NCBI RefSeq assembly: GCF_020805785.1
Contig: NZ_JAJGZV010000001.1
Span: 1 to 64,000 of the forward strand
Direction of reading: 5' to 3'
Source of the DNA: Flavobacterium chungbukense
GTDB taxonomy: Bacteria > Bacteroidota > Bacteroidia > Flavobacteriales > Flavobacteriaceae
Length of the DNA: 64,000 nucleotides
A program made the translations under genes and the position numbers. The notes beneath the pieces were generated by a model that saw only the letters and a list, made by a program, of their open reading frames with translations, was not told the origin of the DNA and did not search any database. Numbering within the stretch: the first letter of the stretch is position 1; each line of letters opens with the position of its first letter. Positions 49,751-58,039 of the stretch are shown in pieces.

Positions 49751-49834
49751 TAGTCCCGAAGCTTCGGGAGAAATACATTGAAAAGAAATTGGATTTTTTC
49801 TTGACAGAACAAAGCGACTCCCGATGCATCGGGA
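49751..49834. repeat. pair of 16-bp perfect palindromes
   Basis: TCCCGAAGCTTCGGGA at 49754-49769 and TCCCGATGCATCGGGA at 49819-49834 are perfect palindromes 65 bases apart, both with a TCCCGA...TCGGGA frame. The first equals the palindrome inside mutB. They lie in the 247-base gap between the divergently arranged secreted-protein gene and PPK2. No other feature is evident in this gap. Confidence 0.85.
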
Positions 49835-49944
49835 TAAACTCTTGTTATGGCTTTAGAAAAAAGCAATTTATTGAAAAGTATTGCAATGAATAGCAGGAAT
49901 ATGCTTCGTAAAATTACTATATTTATAATACAAAATTTGAAAAT

Positions 49945-50823
49945 ATGAAGTCAATAGATCCAAAAGATTTTAGAGTTGTAGATAAAATTAAATTAAAGAA
50001 GATTCCAACTCTTTTAAATATCGACGCTGACGATGATGAAAAGGAAGACAAGCTGGAGAAGGTAAAAGGGAAACTGAGCGATTTGCAGGATATCATGTAT
50101 GCGCACAATAAATATTCGGTTTTGATTTGCCTGCAAGGAATGGATACTTCTGGAAAAGATAGTTTGGTTCGTGAAGTTTTTAAAGAATTTAATCCGCGTG
50201 GAGTAGTAGTACATAGTTTTAAAACGCCGAATTCAACCGAATTGGAACATGATTATTTGTGGCGTCATTATATTGCACTTCCGGAAAAAGGGAAATTTGC
50301 GATTTTTAATAGAACACATTATGAAAATGTTTTGGTAACGCGCGTGCATCCAGAATTTATTTTAGCAGAGAATTTACCAGGAATTAATTCCGTTGACGAT
50401 ATTAAGCCTAAATTTTGGGAAAAGAGAATTGATCAAATCAATAATTTCGAAAAACACATAGCCGAAAACGGAACTATAGTTATGAAGTTCTTTTTACATT
50501 TGAGTAAAGACGAGCAGAAAAGCCGTTTATTACGCCGTTTAGAAGAAGGAAAACACAATTGGAAGTTTTCGCCTGGAGATTTGAAAGAACGCGAACATTG
50601 GGATGAATATCAGCAATATTATGAAGAAGCGATTAATCAGACTTCTAAAGAACATGCGCCTTGGTATGTCATTCCAGCCGACGATAAAGATATGGCGCGT
50701 TATATTGTAGCGAAGATTATTTGGGAAGAAATGAAGCAATATACCGATATTCAGGTTCCGCCTTTAGACAAAGAAATTCTAGATAATTTTGATGTTTACA
50801 AAAAGACTTTGGAGAAAAGTTAA
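49945..50823 (+). CDS. ppk2: polyphosphate kinase 2 family protein
   Basis: Transfers phosphate between polyphosphate and nucleotides. 292 residues with the PPK2 Walker A GMDTSGKDS (about 64-72), then NPRGVVVHSFKTPNSTELEHDYLWR, Walker B/catalytic strand IFNRTHYENVLVTRV, and the lid region RLEEGKHNWKFSPGDLKER. Whether it acts on AMP, ADP/GDP or both cannot be decided from the motif alone. Single gene with a terminator. Confidence 0.93.
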   Translation: MKSIDPKDFRVVDKIKLKKIPTLLNIDADDDEKEDKLEKVKGKLSDLQDIMYAHNKYSVLICLQGMDTSGKDSLVREVFKEFNPRGVVVHSFKTPNSTELEHDYLWRHYIALPEKGKFAIFNRTHYENVLVTRVHPEFILAENLPGINSVDDIKPKFWEKRIDQINNFEKHIAENGTIVMKFFLHLSKDEQKSRLLRRLEEGKHNWKFSPGDLKEREHWDEYQQYYEEAINQTSKEHAPWYVIPADDKDMARYIVAKIIWEEMKQYTDIQVPPLDKEILDNFDVYKKTLEKS

Positions 50824-50871
50824 ATTAGAAAATGTGTCAATTTGATAATTAGATAATTTTTATAAACGAAT

Positions 50872-50913
50872 AAACCCGACAAATTTCTAAAATTTGTCGG
50901 GTTTATTTTTTTG
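50872..50913 (+). terminator. terminator after ppk2
   Basis: AAACCCGACAAATTT / AAATTTGTCGGGTTT stem followed by ATTTTTTTG. Confidence 0.9.
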
Positions 50914-50935
50914 TTTGTTATCAGAATTTTATAAA

Positions 50936-50974
50936 ATAAAAAAACCGACAGACTATGCGATCTGTCGGTTTTTA
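50936..50974 (-). terminator. terminator of the outer membrane beta-barrel gene
   Basis: AAAAACCGACAGA / TCTGTCGGTTTTT stem, with T-tract on the minus strand. Back to back with the ppk2 terminator. Confidence 0.85.
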
Positions 50975-51007
50975 TCCAAAAACAAAATAATAAATTAAAC
51001 CTATTTT

Positions 51008-51529
51008 TTATAGTTTAAAACCATAAGCAACACGCAATGCTACTTGGTTGGTTCTAAAATCGTGGTAATCTTCGTAACGTACACTCAAGTCGATATACTT
51101 GTTAGCATATCCAATTCCTGGAGCCCATAAAAAAGTAGTGTTGTTGTATCCGTTTGTTACGGCAAAACCAGCACCAACTTCTCCTAATACATAAAATTGA
51201 TCTTTTAATACAAAGGCTTTAAAACCTGCTTTAGCCGGAATAAATCCTAAATCTTTAATGTCATTTCCTGCGGCATCTTTGTCGCCATTAAATAAATTAG
51301 TAAAACCTGTTGTCAAGGTTAATGATGTTTTTTTAGATAAATCATACTGTAAACGAACGTCTCCTCCAAGAGCCCAGTCGTAATCGCCATCGGTTGGTAA
51401 ACCTCCATTTACGCCAAATCCTAATCTAAATCCCTGATCGTAATTTGTTGCTTCTGTTTCTTGAGCGAAAGTTGTGTTAGAGAATAAAAATGCAAAAGCA
51501 GCTAGGCAAATAATCTGTAATTTTTTCAT
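51008..51529 (-). CDS. outer membrane beta-barrel protein
   Basis: 173 residues. Signal peptide 1-22 (ends NTTFAQ). The rest alternates amphipathic strands typical of an eight-strand OmpA/OmpW-type barrel (FRLGFGVNGGLPTDGDYDWALGG, VRLQYDLSKKTSLTLTTGFTNLF, GAGFAVTNGYNNTTFLWAPGIGY), ending with a strand VALRVAYGFKL whose final L is compatible with BAM recognition. No known function. Single gene. Confidence 0.8.
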   Translation of the reverse strand: MKKLQIICLAAFAFLFSNTTFAQETEATNYDQGFRLGFGVNGGLPTDGDYDWALGGDVRLQYDLSKKTSLTLTTGFTNLFNGDKDAAGNDIKDLGFIPAKAGFKAFVLKDQFYVLGEVGAGFAVTNGYNNTTFLWAPGIGYANKYIDLSVRYEDYHDFRTNQVALRVAYGFKL

Positions 51530-51688
51530 GGCTTATATATTTGAGTTATTAATGTAAAAGTAAAACGGAGGTATTGGCATATTGTTATATAATTTTTAAA
51601 AATCTTTATATAATATTGAGTTCGTCTTATTTTTGTCTTAAAATTGGTATATAATTTTATTAATAGGATAGAATTCGAAGCTTCTAAC

Positions 51689-51696
51689 TATCTTTG
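51689..51696 (+). promoter_or_regulatory. -7 promoter element for the MATE gene
   Basis: TATCTTTG matches TAnnTTTG. The GTG start of the MATE gene lies 21 bases downstream, giving a very short leader. Confidence 0.5.
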
Positions 51697-51716
51697 CCGA
51701 CTAAAATTGATTACAA

Positions 51717-53102
51717 GTGAGTTTAAAGCAATACACCAAAGAGTTTTCGTATAATTTAAGACTGGCTTATCCTGTTATTCTAGGGATGGTGGGCCATACT
51801 TTAATTGGTATAGTCGATAACATTATGGTGGGAAAAATAGGAAGTACAGAACTGGCAGCAGTTTCGCTAGGAAATAGTATGATTTTTATCGCCATGTCAC
51901 TTGGAATTGGTTTTTCAACAGCTATAACTCCAATTGTTGCAGAAGGAGATGCTGAGAAAAATGATACTAAAATTCGTTCTGCGTTTCATCATGGATTATT
52001 TCTGTGTACCATTTTAGGCCTGGTACTTTTTAGCGTGATTATGTGCGCAAAACCAATAATGGAATTATTGAAACAGCCAGAAGATGTTATTGTTTTGGCA
52101 AAACCGTATTTGGGTTGGGTTGCTTTTTCGCTTATTCCTCTGGTTATGTATCAAGGTTATAAGCAATTTGCAGACGGAATGTCATTAACCAAATATTCTA
52201 TGTATGCAATGGTTATGGCAAATGTGCTGCACGTTGGAATAAACTATGTTTTAATTTACGGAATTTGGATTTTTCCAAAAATGGGAATTATCGGCGCTGC
52301 TTTAGGAACGGTAATTTCTAGAATATTTTTGGTAATGTTTATGCATATTATGCTTTCGCGAAGAGATGATTTGAAACGTTTTTTTAAGAATTTCAGTTTC
52401 AACGAAATCCAAAAATCAACTATTAAAAAGATTATAAGTATCGGATTTCCATCTGCAATGCAAATGCTGTTTGAAGTAGTTTTGTTTACAGCGTCGATTT
52501 GGCTTTGCGGTAATATCGGAAAAACAAGTCAAGCAGCAAATCAAATTGCGTTGAGTCTGGCATCGATGACTTTTATGTTTGCAATGGGATTAAGCGTAAC
52601 TTCTATGATTCGAGTAAGCAATCAACGAGGTCTAATGGATTTTAAAAAACTGATTGTTGTAGCACGTTCTATTTTCTTGCTGGCGATTATTTTAGAAACA
52701 GTTTTTGCTATTTTCTTTATCGCTTTTCATGATTATCTTCCGTATATCTTTTTAAATATGGAAAATACAGGACAAATTCTAGATAATGAAGAAGTAATCA
52801 GTATTGCTTCAAAATTACTTTTAATTGCTGCCGTTTTTCAGATTTCAGACGGAATTCAAGTTGTTGTATTAGGCGCTTTACGCGGACTGCAGGATGTAAA
52901 AGTGCCAATGTATATTACTTTTGTAGCTTATTGGGTTATTGGTTTTCCTATTTCTTATTATTTAGGGGAACATACGGAATTGAAAGCGCAGGGAGTTTGG
53001 ATTGGTCTATTGGCAGGTTTAACCGCGGCAGCTGTTTTTCTTTATATCCGCTTTCATTATTTAACTAAAAAATTAATTATTAATTCGGCTTCAAATAGCT
53101 AA
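51717..53102 (+). CDS. MATE family efflux transporter
   Basis: 461 residues, twelve membrane helices in two bundles of six, as expected for sodium- or proton-coupled multidrug exporters. MATE signatures include the early PVILGMVGHTLIGIVDNIMVGKIG-type segment and a matching one in the second half. The start is GTG. The small acidic gene follows 28 bases later. Substrate unknown. Confidence 0.92.
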   Translation: MSLKQYTKEFSYNLRLAYPVILGMVGHTLIGIVDNIMVGKIGSTELAAVSLGNSMIFIAMSLGIGFSTAITPIVAEGDAEKNDTKIRSAFHHGLFLCTILGLVLFSVIMCAKPIMELLKQPEDVIVLAKPYLGWVAFSLIPLVMYQGYKQFADGMSLTKYSMYAMVMANVLHVGINYVLIYGIWIFPKMGIIGAALGTVISRIFLVMFMHIMLSRRDDLKRFFKNFSFNEIQKSTIKKIISIGFPSAMQMLFEVVLFTASIWLCGNIGKTSQAANQIALSLASMTFMFAMGLSVTSMIRVSNQRGLMDFKKLIVVARSIFLLAIILETVFAIFFIAFHDYLPYIFLNMENTGQILDNEEVISIASKLLLIAAVFQISDGIQVVVLGALRGLQDVKVPMYITFVAYWVIGFPISYYLGEHTELKAQGVWIGLLAGLTAAAVFLYIRFHYLTKKLIINSASNS

Positions 53103-53130
53103 ATTTGAGGTCTTATAAACTAAAATAAAC

Positions 53131-53358
53131 ATGGAATTACCTAAATTTTTACTTGGAGATAATACTGATTTTCCAGACGATATTTTCATCATTCACCTTG
53201 ATTACCCAAGATTTATCATTAATTTGAAAGATGATGAGGTTGAGTTTTTAGAAGAAGCAGAAGATCTTGACGAAGCTGAATTAAATGCTGAAATGGAAGG
53301 TTTAATCGAAAAAGCGAATGAATTTTATGATCGCGAAATAAACCGTTACGAAGAGTAA
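53131..53358 (+). CDS. small acidic hypothetical protein
   Basis: 75 residues, strongly acidic (FLEEAEDLDEAELNAEMEG). N-terminal LPKFLLGDNTDFPDDIFIIHLDYPR is a compact beta-hairpin-like start, followed by a helix. No family I recognise, but it is shaped like a small conserved cytosolic protein. It lies between the MATE gene and the sulfatase-fold gene in the same direction with small gaps, so it probably shares their transcript. Confidence 0.7.
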   Translation: MELPKFLLGDNTDFPDDIFIIHLDYPRFIINLKDDEVEFLEEAEDLDEAELNAEMEGLIEKANEFYDREINRYEE

Positions 53359-53405
53359 TTGCGTTTTAATATTTGTGCTTTTTTTACGTTCTTAAAAATT
53401 TATTG

Positions 53406-55340
53406 ATGAAGAATTTATCTTTTTTAAAACCTATTTTTAATTTTATAGCAATTGGCTTATTGATTACAACTTTAAGCCGAATCTTTTTGTTTTTTATTTT
53501 TAAAGAAAGGGTGGAGCAAACACCAGATTTCTGGTACATTTTTCCAATCGGCCTTCGAATGGATTTAATATTACTTTGTTATTTGTCGTTTCTTCCAGCG
53601 TTGCTTATTACTTTTTTACCAAATAAATGGATAAAATTCACCAATAAATTTTTAGTAATTTACAGTTTTATATTCCTGTTTTTAATTCTTTTTGTAGAAT
53701 TAGCTTCTCCAGATTTCGTCAAACAGTACGATACTCGTCCAAATAAGATTTTTCTAGACTATCTTATTTATCCGCAAGAAGTTATAGGAATGCTTTTAAA
53801 AAGCTATTTGACTTCTATTATTGTTACATTCCTAATTTTAGGAGTTGTAGTTTACTTTGCCTTCAAAAAAGGAAAAAAACTTTTTTATACAGCTAGTTCA
53901 GATTATAAATTTAGATTGATGGTATTTCCATTACTAGCTTTTTTATTGTTTTTTGGAGCACGTTCTAGTTTAACTTCAAAACGTCCAATTAATGCCAGTA
54001 ATGCTGTTTTTTCGACAGATCAATTAACTAATACACTTGGTTTAAATTCGTTTTATACGATTGCTTTTGCCGCTTATTCTATCAAAAACGAAGGAAACAC
54101 AAAGATGTACGGTAAAATGGATGAGGCCGAAGCAATTGCTCGTGTAAAGAAATACATGATTGCAGGTCCAAATGACTTTACAGATGCTGAGATTCCGTTT
54201 CTGCATGTACAGCAGCCAGATTCTCTAAGACAAAAACCATATAATTTGGTCATTTTTTTGCAGGAAAGCTTAGGTGCTGAATATGTTGGTATTTTAGGAG
54301 GAAAACCATTAACTCCAGAATTTGATAAATTATCTAAAGAAGGAACTTTATTCACCAATTTATATTGCACAGGAACCAGAAGTGTTCGCGGGATAGAGGC
54401 AGTTGTAACTGGTTTTTTACCTTCACCGTCTGAAAGTGTAGTAAGATTAGGAAATTCTCAACAAGGATTTTTTACGCTTGCCGATGCTTTAAAACAAAAA
54501 GGTTACGATACTAGTTTTATCTATGGCGGAATGGCAAATTTTGATAACATGGCTTCATTTTTCAACGGAAACGGTTTTCAGGATATTGTCGATCAGACTG
54601 ATTTTGAGTCAGATGGAAATAAGTATGCTTTCAAAGGAACTTGGGGATTTTCTGATGAAGATTTAGTAACGAAAGCCAATCAGTATTTTAAATCAAAAGG
54701 AGATAAACCATTTTTCTCTTTGATGTTCTCGACTTCCAATCATGAACCTTTTGAATATCCAGCGGGAAGAATAAAGCCTTATGATAAAAAACCTGCAACG
54801 GTAAATAACGCTATGAAATATGCCGATTTTTCTATTGGTAAATTCTTTGAATTGGCTAAAAAAGAAGCTTATTTTAAAAATACTATTTTCATCGTAATTG
54901 CAGACCATAATACAAGAACATACGGAAAGAATTTAGTGCCAATAAATAAATTTCACATTCCGGCATTTATTCTGGGACCTGGTGTTCCAAAAGGGGCAGT
55001 TTACGATAGATTAGCAAGTCAAATTGATATTCCGCCAACATTATTAAGTTATTTAGGACTTCCTTTTGAAACGCCAATGGTAGGAAGAAATTTGAATAAA
55101 TTAGATCCTAAAGTGCAGGGAAGATCTATTATGCAGTTTAATGATATCAATGCTTTTAGAGTAGAAAACCAAGTGGTAATAATGCAACCGAATTTGAAAC
55201 CATTGCAATTCGAAATTAAAAATGATACGACTTTAGTTCCCGTGAAATTAAACGAAGAGTTAGCAAAAGACGCTTTGGCACATGTAATTACGGCGGGAAA
55301 TTTGTATAAAGAAAATAAATATAAACTGCGAAAGAAATAA
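53406..55340 (+). CDS. LtaS-like sulfatase-superfamily membrane enzyme
   Basis: About 644 residues from ATG 53406. Four or five N-terminal membrane helices (about 8-205), then the extracytoplasmic alkaline-phosphatase-fold domain (about 235-640). Likely nucleophile Thr in FTNLYCTGTRSVRG (about 327-340), with metal ligands in FSTSNHEP, VIADHNTRTYG and KFHIPAFILGPG. This is the lipoteichoic acid synthase / phosphoglycerol transferase family. Bacteroidota lack lipoteichoic acid, so it probably modifies another glycan or lipid (inference). A TTG 33 bases upstream is in frame but less convincing. Confidence 0.88.
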   Translation: MKNLSFLKPIFNFIAIGLLITTLSRIFLFFIFKERVEQTPDFWYIFPIGLRMDLILLCYLSFLPALLITFLPNKWIKFTNKFLVIYSFIFLFLILFVELASPDFVKQYDTRPNKIFLDYLIYPQEVIGMLLKSYLTSIIVTFLILGVVVYFAFKKGKKLFYTASSDYKFRLMVFPLLAFLLFFGARSSLTSKRPINASNAVFSTDQLTNTLGLNSFYTIAFAAYSIKNEGNTKMYGKMDEAEAIARVKKYMIAGPNDFTDAEIPFLHVQQPDSLRQKPYNLVIFLQESLGAEYVGILGGKPLTPEFDKLSKEGTLFTNLYCTGTRSVRGIEAVVTGFLPSPSESVVRLGNSQQGFFTLADALKQKGYDTSFIYGGMANFDNMASFFNGNGFQDIVDQTDFESDGNKYAFKGTWGFSDEDLVTKANQYFKSKGDKPFFSLMFSTSNHEPFEYPAGRIKPYDKKPATVNNAMKYADFSIGKFFELAKKEAYFKNTIFIVIADHNTRTYGKNLVPINKFHIPAFILGPGVPKGAVYDRLASQIDIPPTLLSYLGLPFETPMVGRNLNKLDPKVQGRSIMQFNDINAFRVENQVVIMQPNLKPLQFEIKNDTTLVPVKLNEELAKDALAHVITAGNLYKENKYKLRKK

Positions 55341-55346
55341 TTTCCC

Positions 55347-55419
55347 ACCATATAAGTAATGTAAGTTCATTTAAACAGCATGAGCTAAAACTTAAATTTT
55401 CTTATATTACTTATATGGT
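55347..55419. repeat. inverted repeat, 'accatataag' family
   Basis: ACCATATAAGTAATGTAAG at 55347-55365 is inverted at 55401-55419 with one mismatch. The word CATGAGCTAAAAC in its interior also occurs near 11029. Same family as 16419-16510. It fills the gap between the LtaS-like gene and convergent meaB. Confidence 0.8.
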
Positions 55420-55429
55420 TTAAAAAAAG

Positions 55430-56521
55430 TTACTGTTTTTTAAAGTACAGTTGTAATAAATCATGAGCAGCTGCAAAAGGTGAAATTTCATTGTTTTGCA
55501 CTGCTTTTTTGTTTTCTTTCAGAAGAGAAATTATTTCCGGTTGATTATAGAAATTTTGTTTCAACTGCTCGTTTATGGTTTCCATCATCCAGAAATGATT
55601 TTGTTCGTTTCTTTTTTCTTGGAAGAAACCCGTTTCTTTTGTCAATTCAAAATAATCAGAAACGGTGCTCCATATTTCAGAAATACCTTCTTTGGTTATA
55701 GAGCTGCAAGTAGTAACTTTTGGTTGCCAGTTTGTGTTTTTTGGAGGAAATAAATGCAAAGCACGATTAAATTCCACTTTCGCCTGATTGGCTTTTTTGA
55801 TATTATCGCCATCGGCTTTGTTGATTACAATTGCGTCTGCCATTTCCATAATACCGCGTTTAATGCCTTGAAGTTCATCGCCTGCACCAGAAATCTTTAA
55901 AAGTAAAAAGAAATCGACCATGCTATGAACGGCAGTTTCACTTTGCCCTACACCGACTGTTTCAATAATTATAGTATCAAATCCAGCAGCTTCGCAAAGA
56001 ATAATCGTTTCTCTGGTTTTGCGTGCTACACCTCCTAGAGTTTCTCCAGAAGCACTTGGTCTGATAAAAGCATTTTCATCTTTAACTAATTCTTCCATTC
56101 GGGTTTTGTCGCCCAAAATACTTCCATTCGAAAGCGAACTGCTCGGATCAACTGCTAGAACAGCTACTTTTTTGCCCAATTCAGTCAGATGTTTTCCAAA
56201 TGCTTCAATAAAAGTACTTTTTCCAACTCCAGGAACGCCAGTAATTCCAATACGAACTGATTTATTTGCGTGCGATAAACAGCCTTGAACAACTTCGTCT
56301 GCTTTTTGAAAATGATCAGAATTGGTGCTTTCAATTAAAGTGATGGCACGGCTCAAAGAAGTTCTGTTGCCGTCTAAAATGCCAGTAATTAATTCGTCAG
56401 AAGAAGGTTGCTGTCTGCGTTTGGTTTTAATTTGATTAATAGCCGAAATATTGGTGATTTCAGGTGGCGAAATTCCAGGTTTTTCAGAAAGGCTTCCAAC
56501 TTGTTTATTGAAATTTGACAA
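55430..56521 (-). CDS. meaB: methylmalonyl-CoA mutase-associated GTPase MeaB
   Basis: Chaperone that protects and reloads the B12 mutase. 363 residues: G1 P-loop GVPGVGKST at about 102-110, then VLAVDPSSSLSNGSILGDKTRM (switch), NKADGDN (G4), and the ArgK/MeaB helical additions. The start is TTG: no ATG lies in a suitable place. It is located about 42 kb from mutAB, so it is not in their operon. The N-terminus (1-60) is an unusual Lys-rich extension. Confidence 0.93.
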   Translation of the reverse strand: MSNFNKQVGSLSEKPGISPPEITNISAINQIKTKRRQQPSSDELITGILDGNRTSLSRAITLIESTNSDHFQKADEVVQGCLSHANKSVRIGITGVPGVGKSTFIEAFGKHLTELGKKVAVLAVDPSSSLSNGSILGDKTRMEELVKDENAFIRPSASGETLGGVARKTRETIILCEAAGFDTIIIETVGVGQSETAVHSMVDFFLLLKISGAGDELQGIKRGIMEMADAIVINKADGDNIKKANQAKVEFNRALHLFPPKNTNWQPKVTTCSSITKEGISEIWSTVSDYFELTKETGFFQEKRNEQNHFWMMETINEQLKQNFYNQPEIISLLKENKKAVQNNEISPFAAAHDLLQLYFKKQ

Positions 56522-56555
56522 AATGCACTTTTTAGAAATGTAAAAGTACAGAAAA

Positions 56556-56602
56556 CAAAAACAGTTTCAAAAGTAGAATATAACCTTAGAAACTGTTTTT
56601 TG
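56556..56602 (-). terminator. terminator after the NAD(P)-binding gene
   Basis: CAAAAACAGTTTC / GAAACTGTTTTTTG stem. Minus-strand T-run GTTTTTGTTTTC follows. Beyond it (56634-56676) lies a short GCTTAGAATCTCAGAACCTTAG repeat segment whose words recur at 59821-59866. Confidence 0.7.
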
Positions 56603-56679
56603 TTAAAATATCGATTTAATAAGTTCGAAAGTAAAACCTTAGCAGCTTAGAATCTCAGAACCTTAGAACCTAAAAAAAA

Positions 56680-57321
56680 TTAATACCCCGCAGTAAACCT
56701 AACTTGGTGATGTTTTGGAGTTTCTACTTCATCAGCAATAACAACTGCCAAATCTTCTACAGATAAAATGCTTCTTTGTTCGTCATTAAAAACTGGATTT
56801 TCTAAGCCTAAACGATATTTTCCAGTTCTTCCTGTTTTAGTTCCAGCATGCATTTCGAATGCAGGACTAAAAAATGCCCAGTCTAAATCTTTTTCTTCTT
56901 TAATGATATTTAAATAATGTCTTGCCGCGTTTGCGCCAGGATAAATTTCTTTAGGAAAATCTGGAGTATCAACTGCTTGTAAATCTGGTGCGACAAATAA
57001 ACTTCCAGCACCGCCAATAGTAATGAAACGTTTTACACCCGATTTTTTAACCGCTTTTTGAATAGCTTTAGAACCTGCTAAAAAGTCATCGTAAATATTT
57101 GGGTTAGTCCATCCTGGATTATAAGCGTTAATAATAGCATCATGACCTTTTAAAACTTCTGCCAAAGCGTCAACATTAAAAATATCTGCAGCAACCCAAG
57201 TTGCGTTTGCTGTGTCTTTTGGAGTTCTTGCAATAGCCGTAATTTCATGTTTTCTGTCTGCCAATTCGTTTAAAATTGCTGAGCCAACAAATCCTGTAGC
57301 TCCGATAAGTGCGATTTTCAT
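56680..57321 (-). CDS. NAD(P)H-binding protein, YwnB-like
   Basis: 213-residue Rossmann-fold NmrA/YwnB-type protein: cofactor motif IALIGATGFVGSAIL at 3-17, then KSGVKRFITIGGAGS, and PKEIYPGANAARHYL. No catalytic SDR triad is evident, so it may act as a reductase of small quinone-like electrophiles or as a sensor. It lies directly downstream of an Rrf2 regulator on the same strand (57-base gap), like the ywnA-ywnB pair of Bacillus, suggesting redox or electrophile control. Confidence 0.85.
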   Translation of the reverse strand: MKIALIGATGFVGSAILNELADRKHEITAIARTPKDTANATWVAADIFNVDALAEVLKGHDAIINAYNPGWTNPNIYDDFLAGSKAIQKAVKKSGVKRFITIGGAGSLFVAPDLQAVDTPDFPKEIYPGANAARHYLNIIKEEKDLDWAFFSPAFEMHAGTKTGRTGKYRLGLENPVFNDEQRSILSVEDLAVVIADEVETPKHHQVRFTAGY

Positions 57322-57378
57322 AATATATAAATTTATTTAGTAATAAAAAATGTTACAGTTTTGGGTAAAAAAATAGTT

Positions 57379-57786
57379 TTAAAATTGGTTTGAAAAATCT
57401 TCTAAAGATATATTCTGCAATTGTGCACTAACTTTCTCGTTCATTTCACTGTACAAAGCTTCTAAATTCTGATTGATTTTCTTTCCAACAGGACAATCAG
57501 GATTCGGCTGATTTTTAGCAAAACCTAAACCAATGGTTTCAAAAGTCATTTCAAATATTTCTTTTAATGTTAATTCAGAAGAGTTTACGGCCAATTTTGT
57601 TCCGCCATTTTTTCCTTCTTTACTTTCTACGATATGATGTGCTTTTAGATTGGCAATTTCTTTTCTAACCAAAACTGGATTTACGTTCATGCTTCCTGCA
57701 ATAAACTCCGATGACAAATAATCATTTGGAAATTTATTGAGCAAAGTAAGAATGTGAATCGTTATGGCAAATTTACCTGAAATCAT
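57379..57786 (-). CDS. Rrf2-family transcriptional regulator
   Basis: 135 residues with an N-terminal winged helix (about 10-60, LSSEFIAGSMNVNPVLVRKEIANLK) and a short dimer helix. The iron-sulfur cysteine triad of IscR/NsrR is missing. Only one cysteine is present (NPDCPVG, about residue 95), so any sensing would use a single thiol, as in the YwnA/Saci-like members. It probably represses the downstream NAD(P)-binding gene and itself. Confidence 0.9.
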   Translation of the reverse strand: MISGKFAITIHILTLLNKFPNDYLSSEFIAGSMNVNPVLVRKEIANLKAHHIVESKEGKNGGTKLAVNSSELTLKEIFEMTFETIGLGFAKNQPNPDCPVGKKINQNLEALYSEMNEKVSAQLQNISLEDFSNQF

Positions 57787-57852
57787 ACTGTAATAAAATA
57801 TGTTACAAATTTATGCATTTTTGTAATACAAAATACTAATTTAACTTTTTTT

Positions 57853-58037
57853 TATTGATTAGTGATTAGACTTTAGTAATTAGTGATTAGTAAATAGTCT
57901 TTAGCTTTTAATACTTAGTAATCATTACTTTTGTCTAGTAATTAGTAAAAAGTATTGTCAGAACTTAGTTTAAATTCTTATAATCTCACCGCTAACACAA
58001 CTTACTATTTACTATGGACTAATTACCAATCACTAAT
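57853..58037. repeat. 'attagtgattag' repeat block upstream of the AEC transporter
   Basis: TTGATTAGTGATTAGAC, AATTAGTGATTAGTAAATAG and, further on, CTTACTATTTACTATGGAC and AATTACCAATCACTAATTA (the inverse style). The right end touches the ATG of the transporter. The same vocabulary appears in the 23S-5S spacer at 218-292. No gene in this 253-base gap. Confidence 0.7.
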
Positions 58038-58039
58038 TA

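Noticed and set aside
49698..49829. 44-residue extension of the secreted hypothetical gene
   Set aside because: It precedes a clear signal peptide and is partly encoded by the dispersed palindrome repeat.
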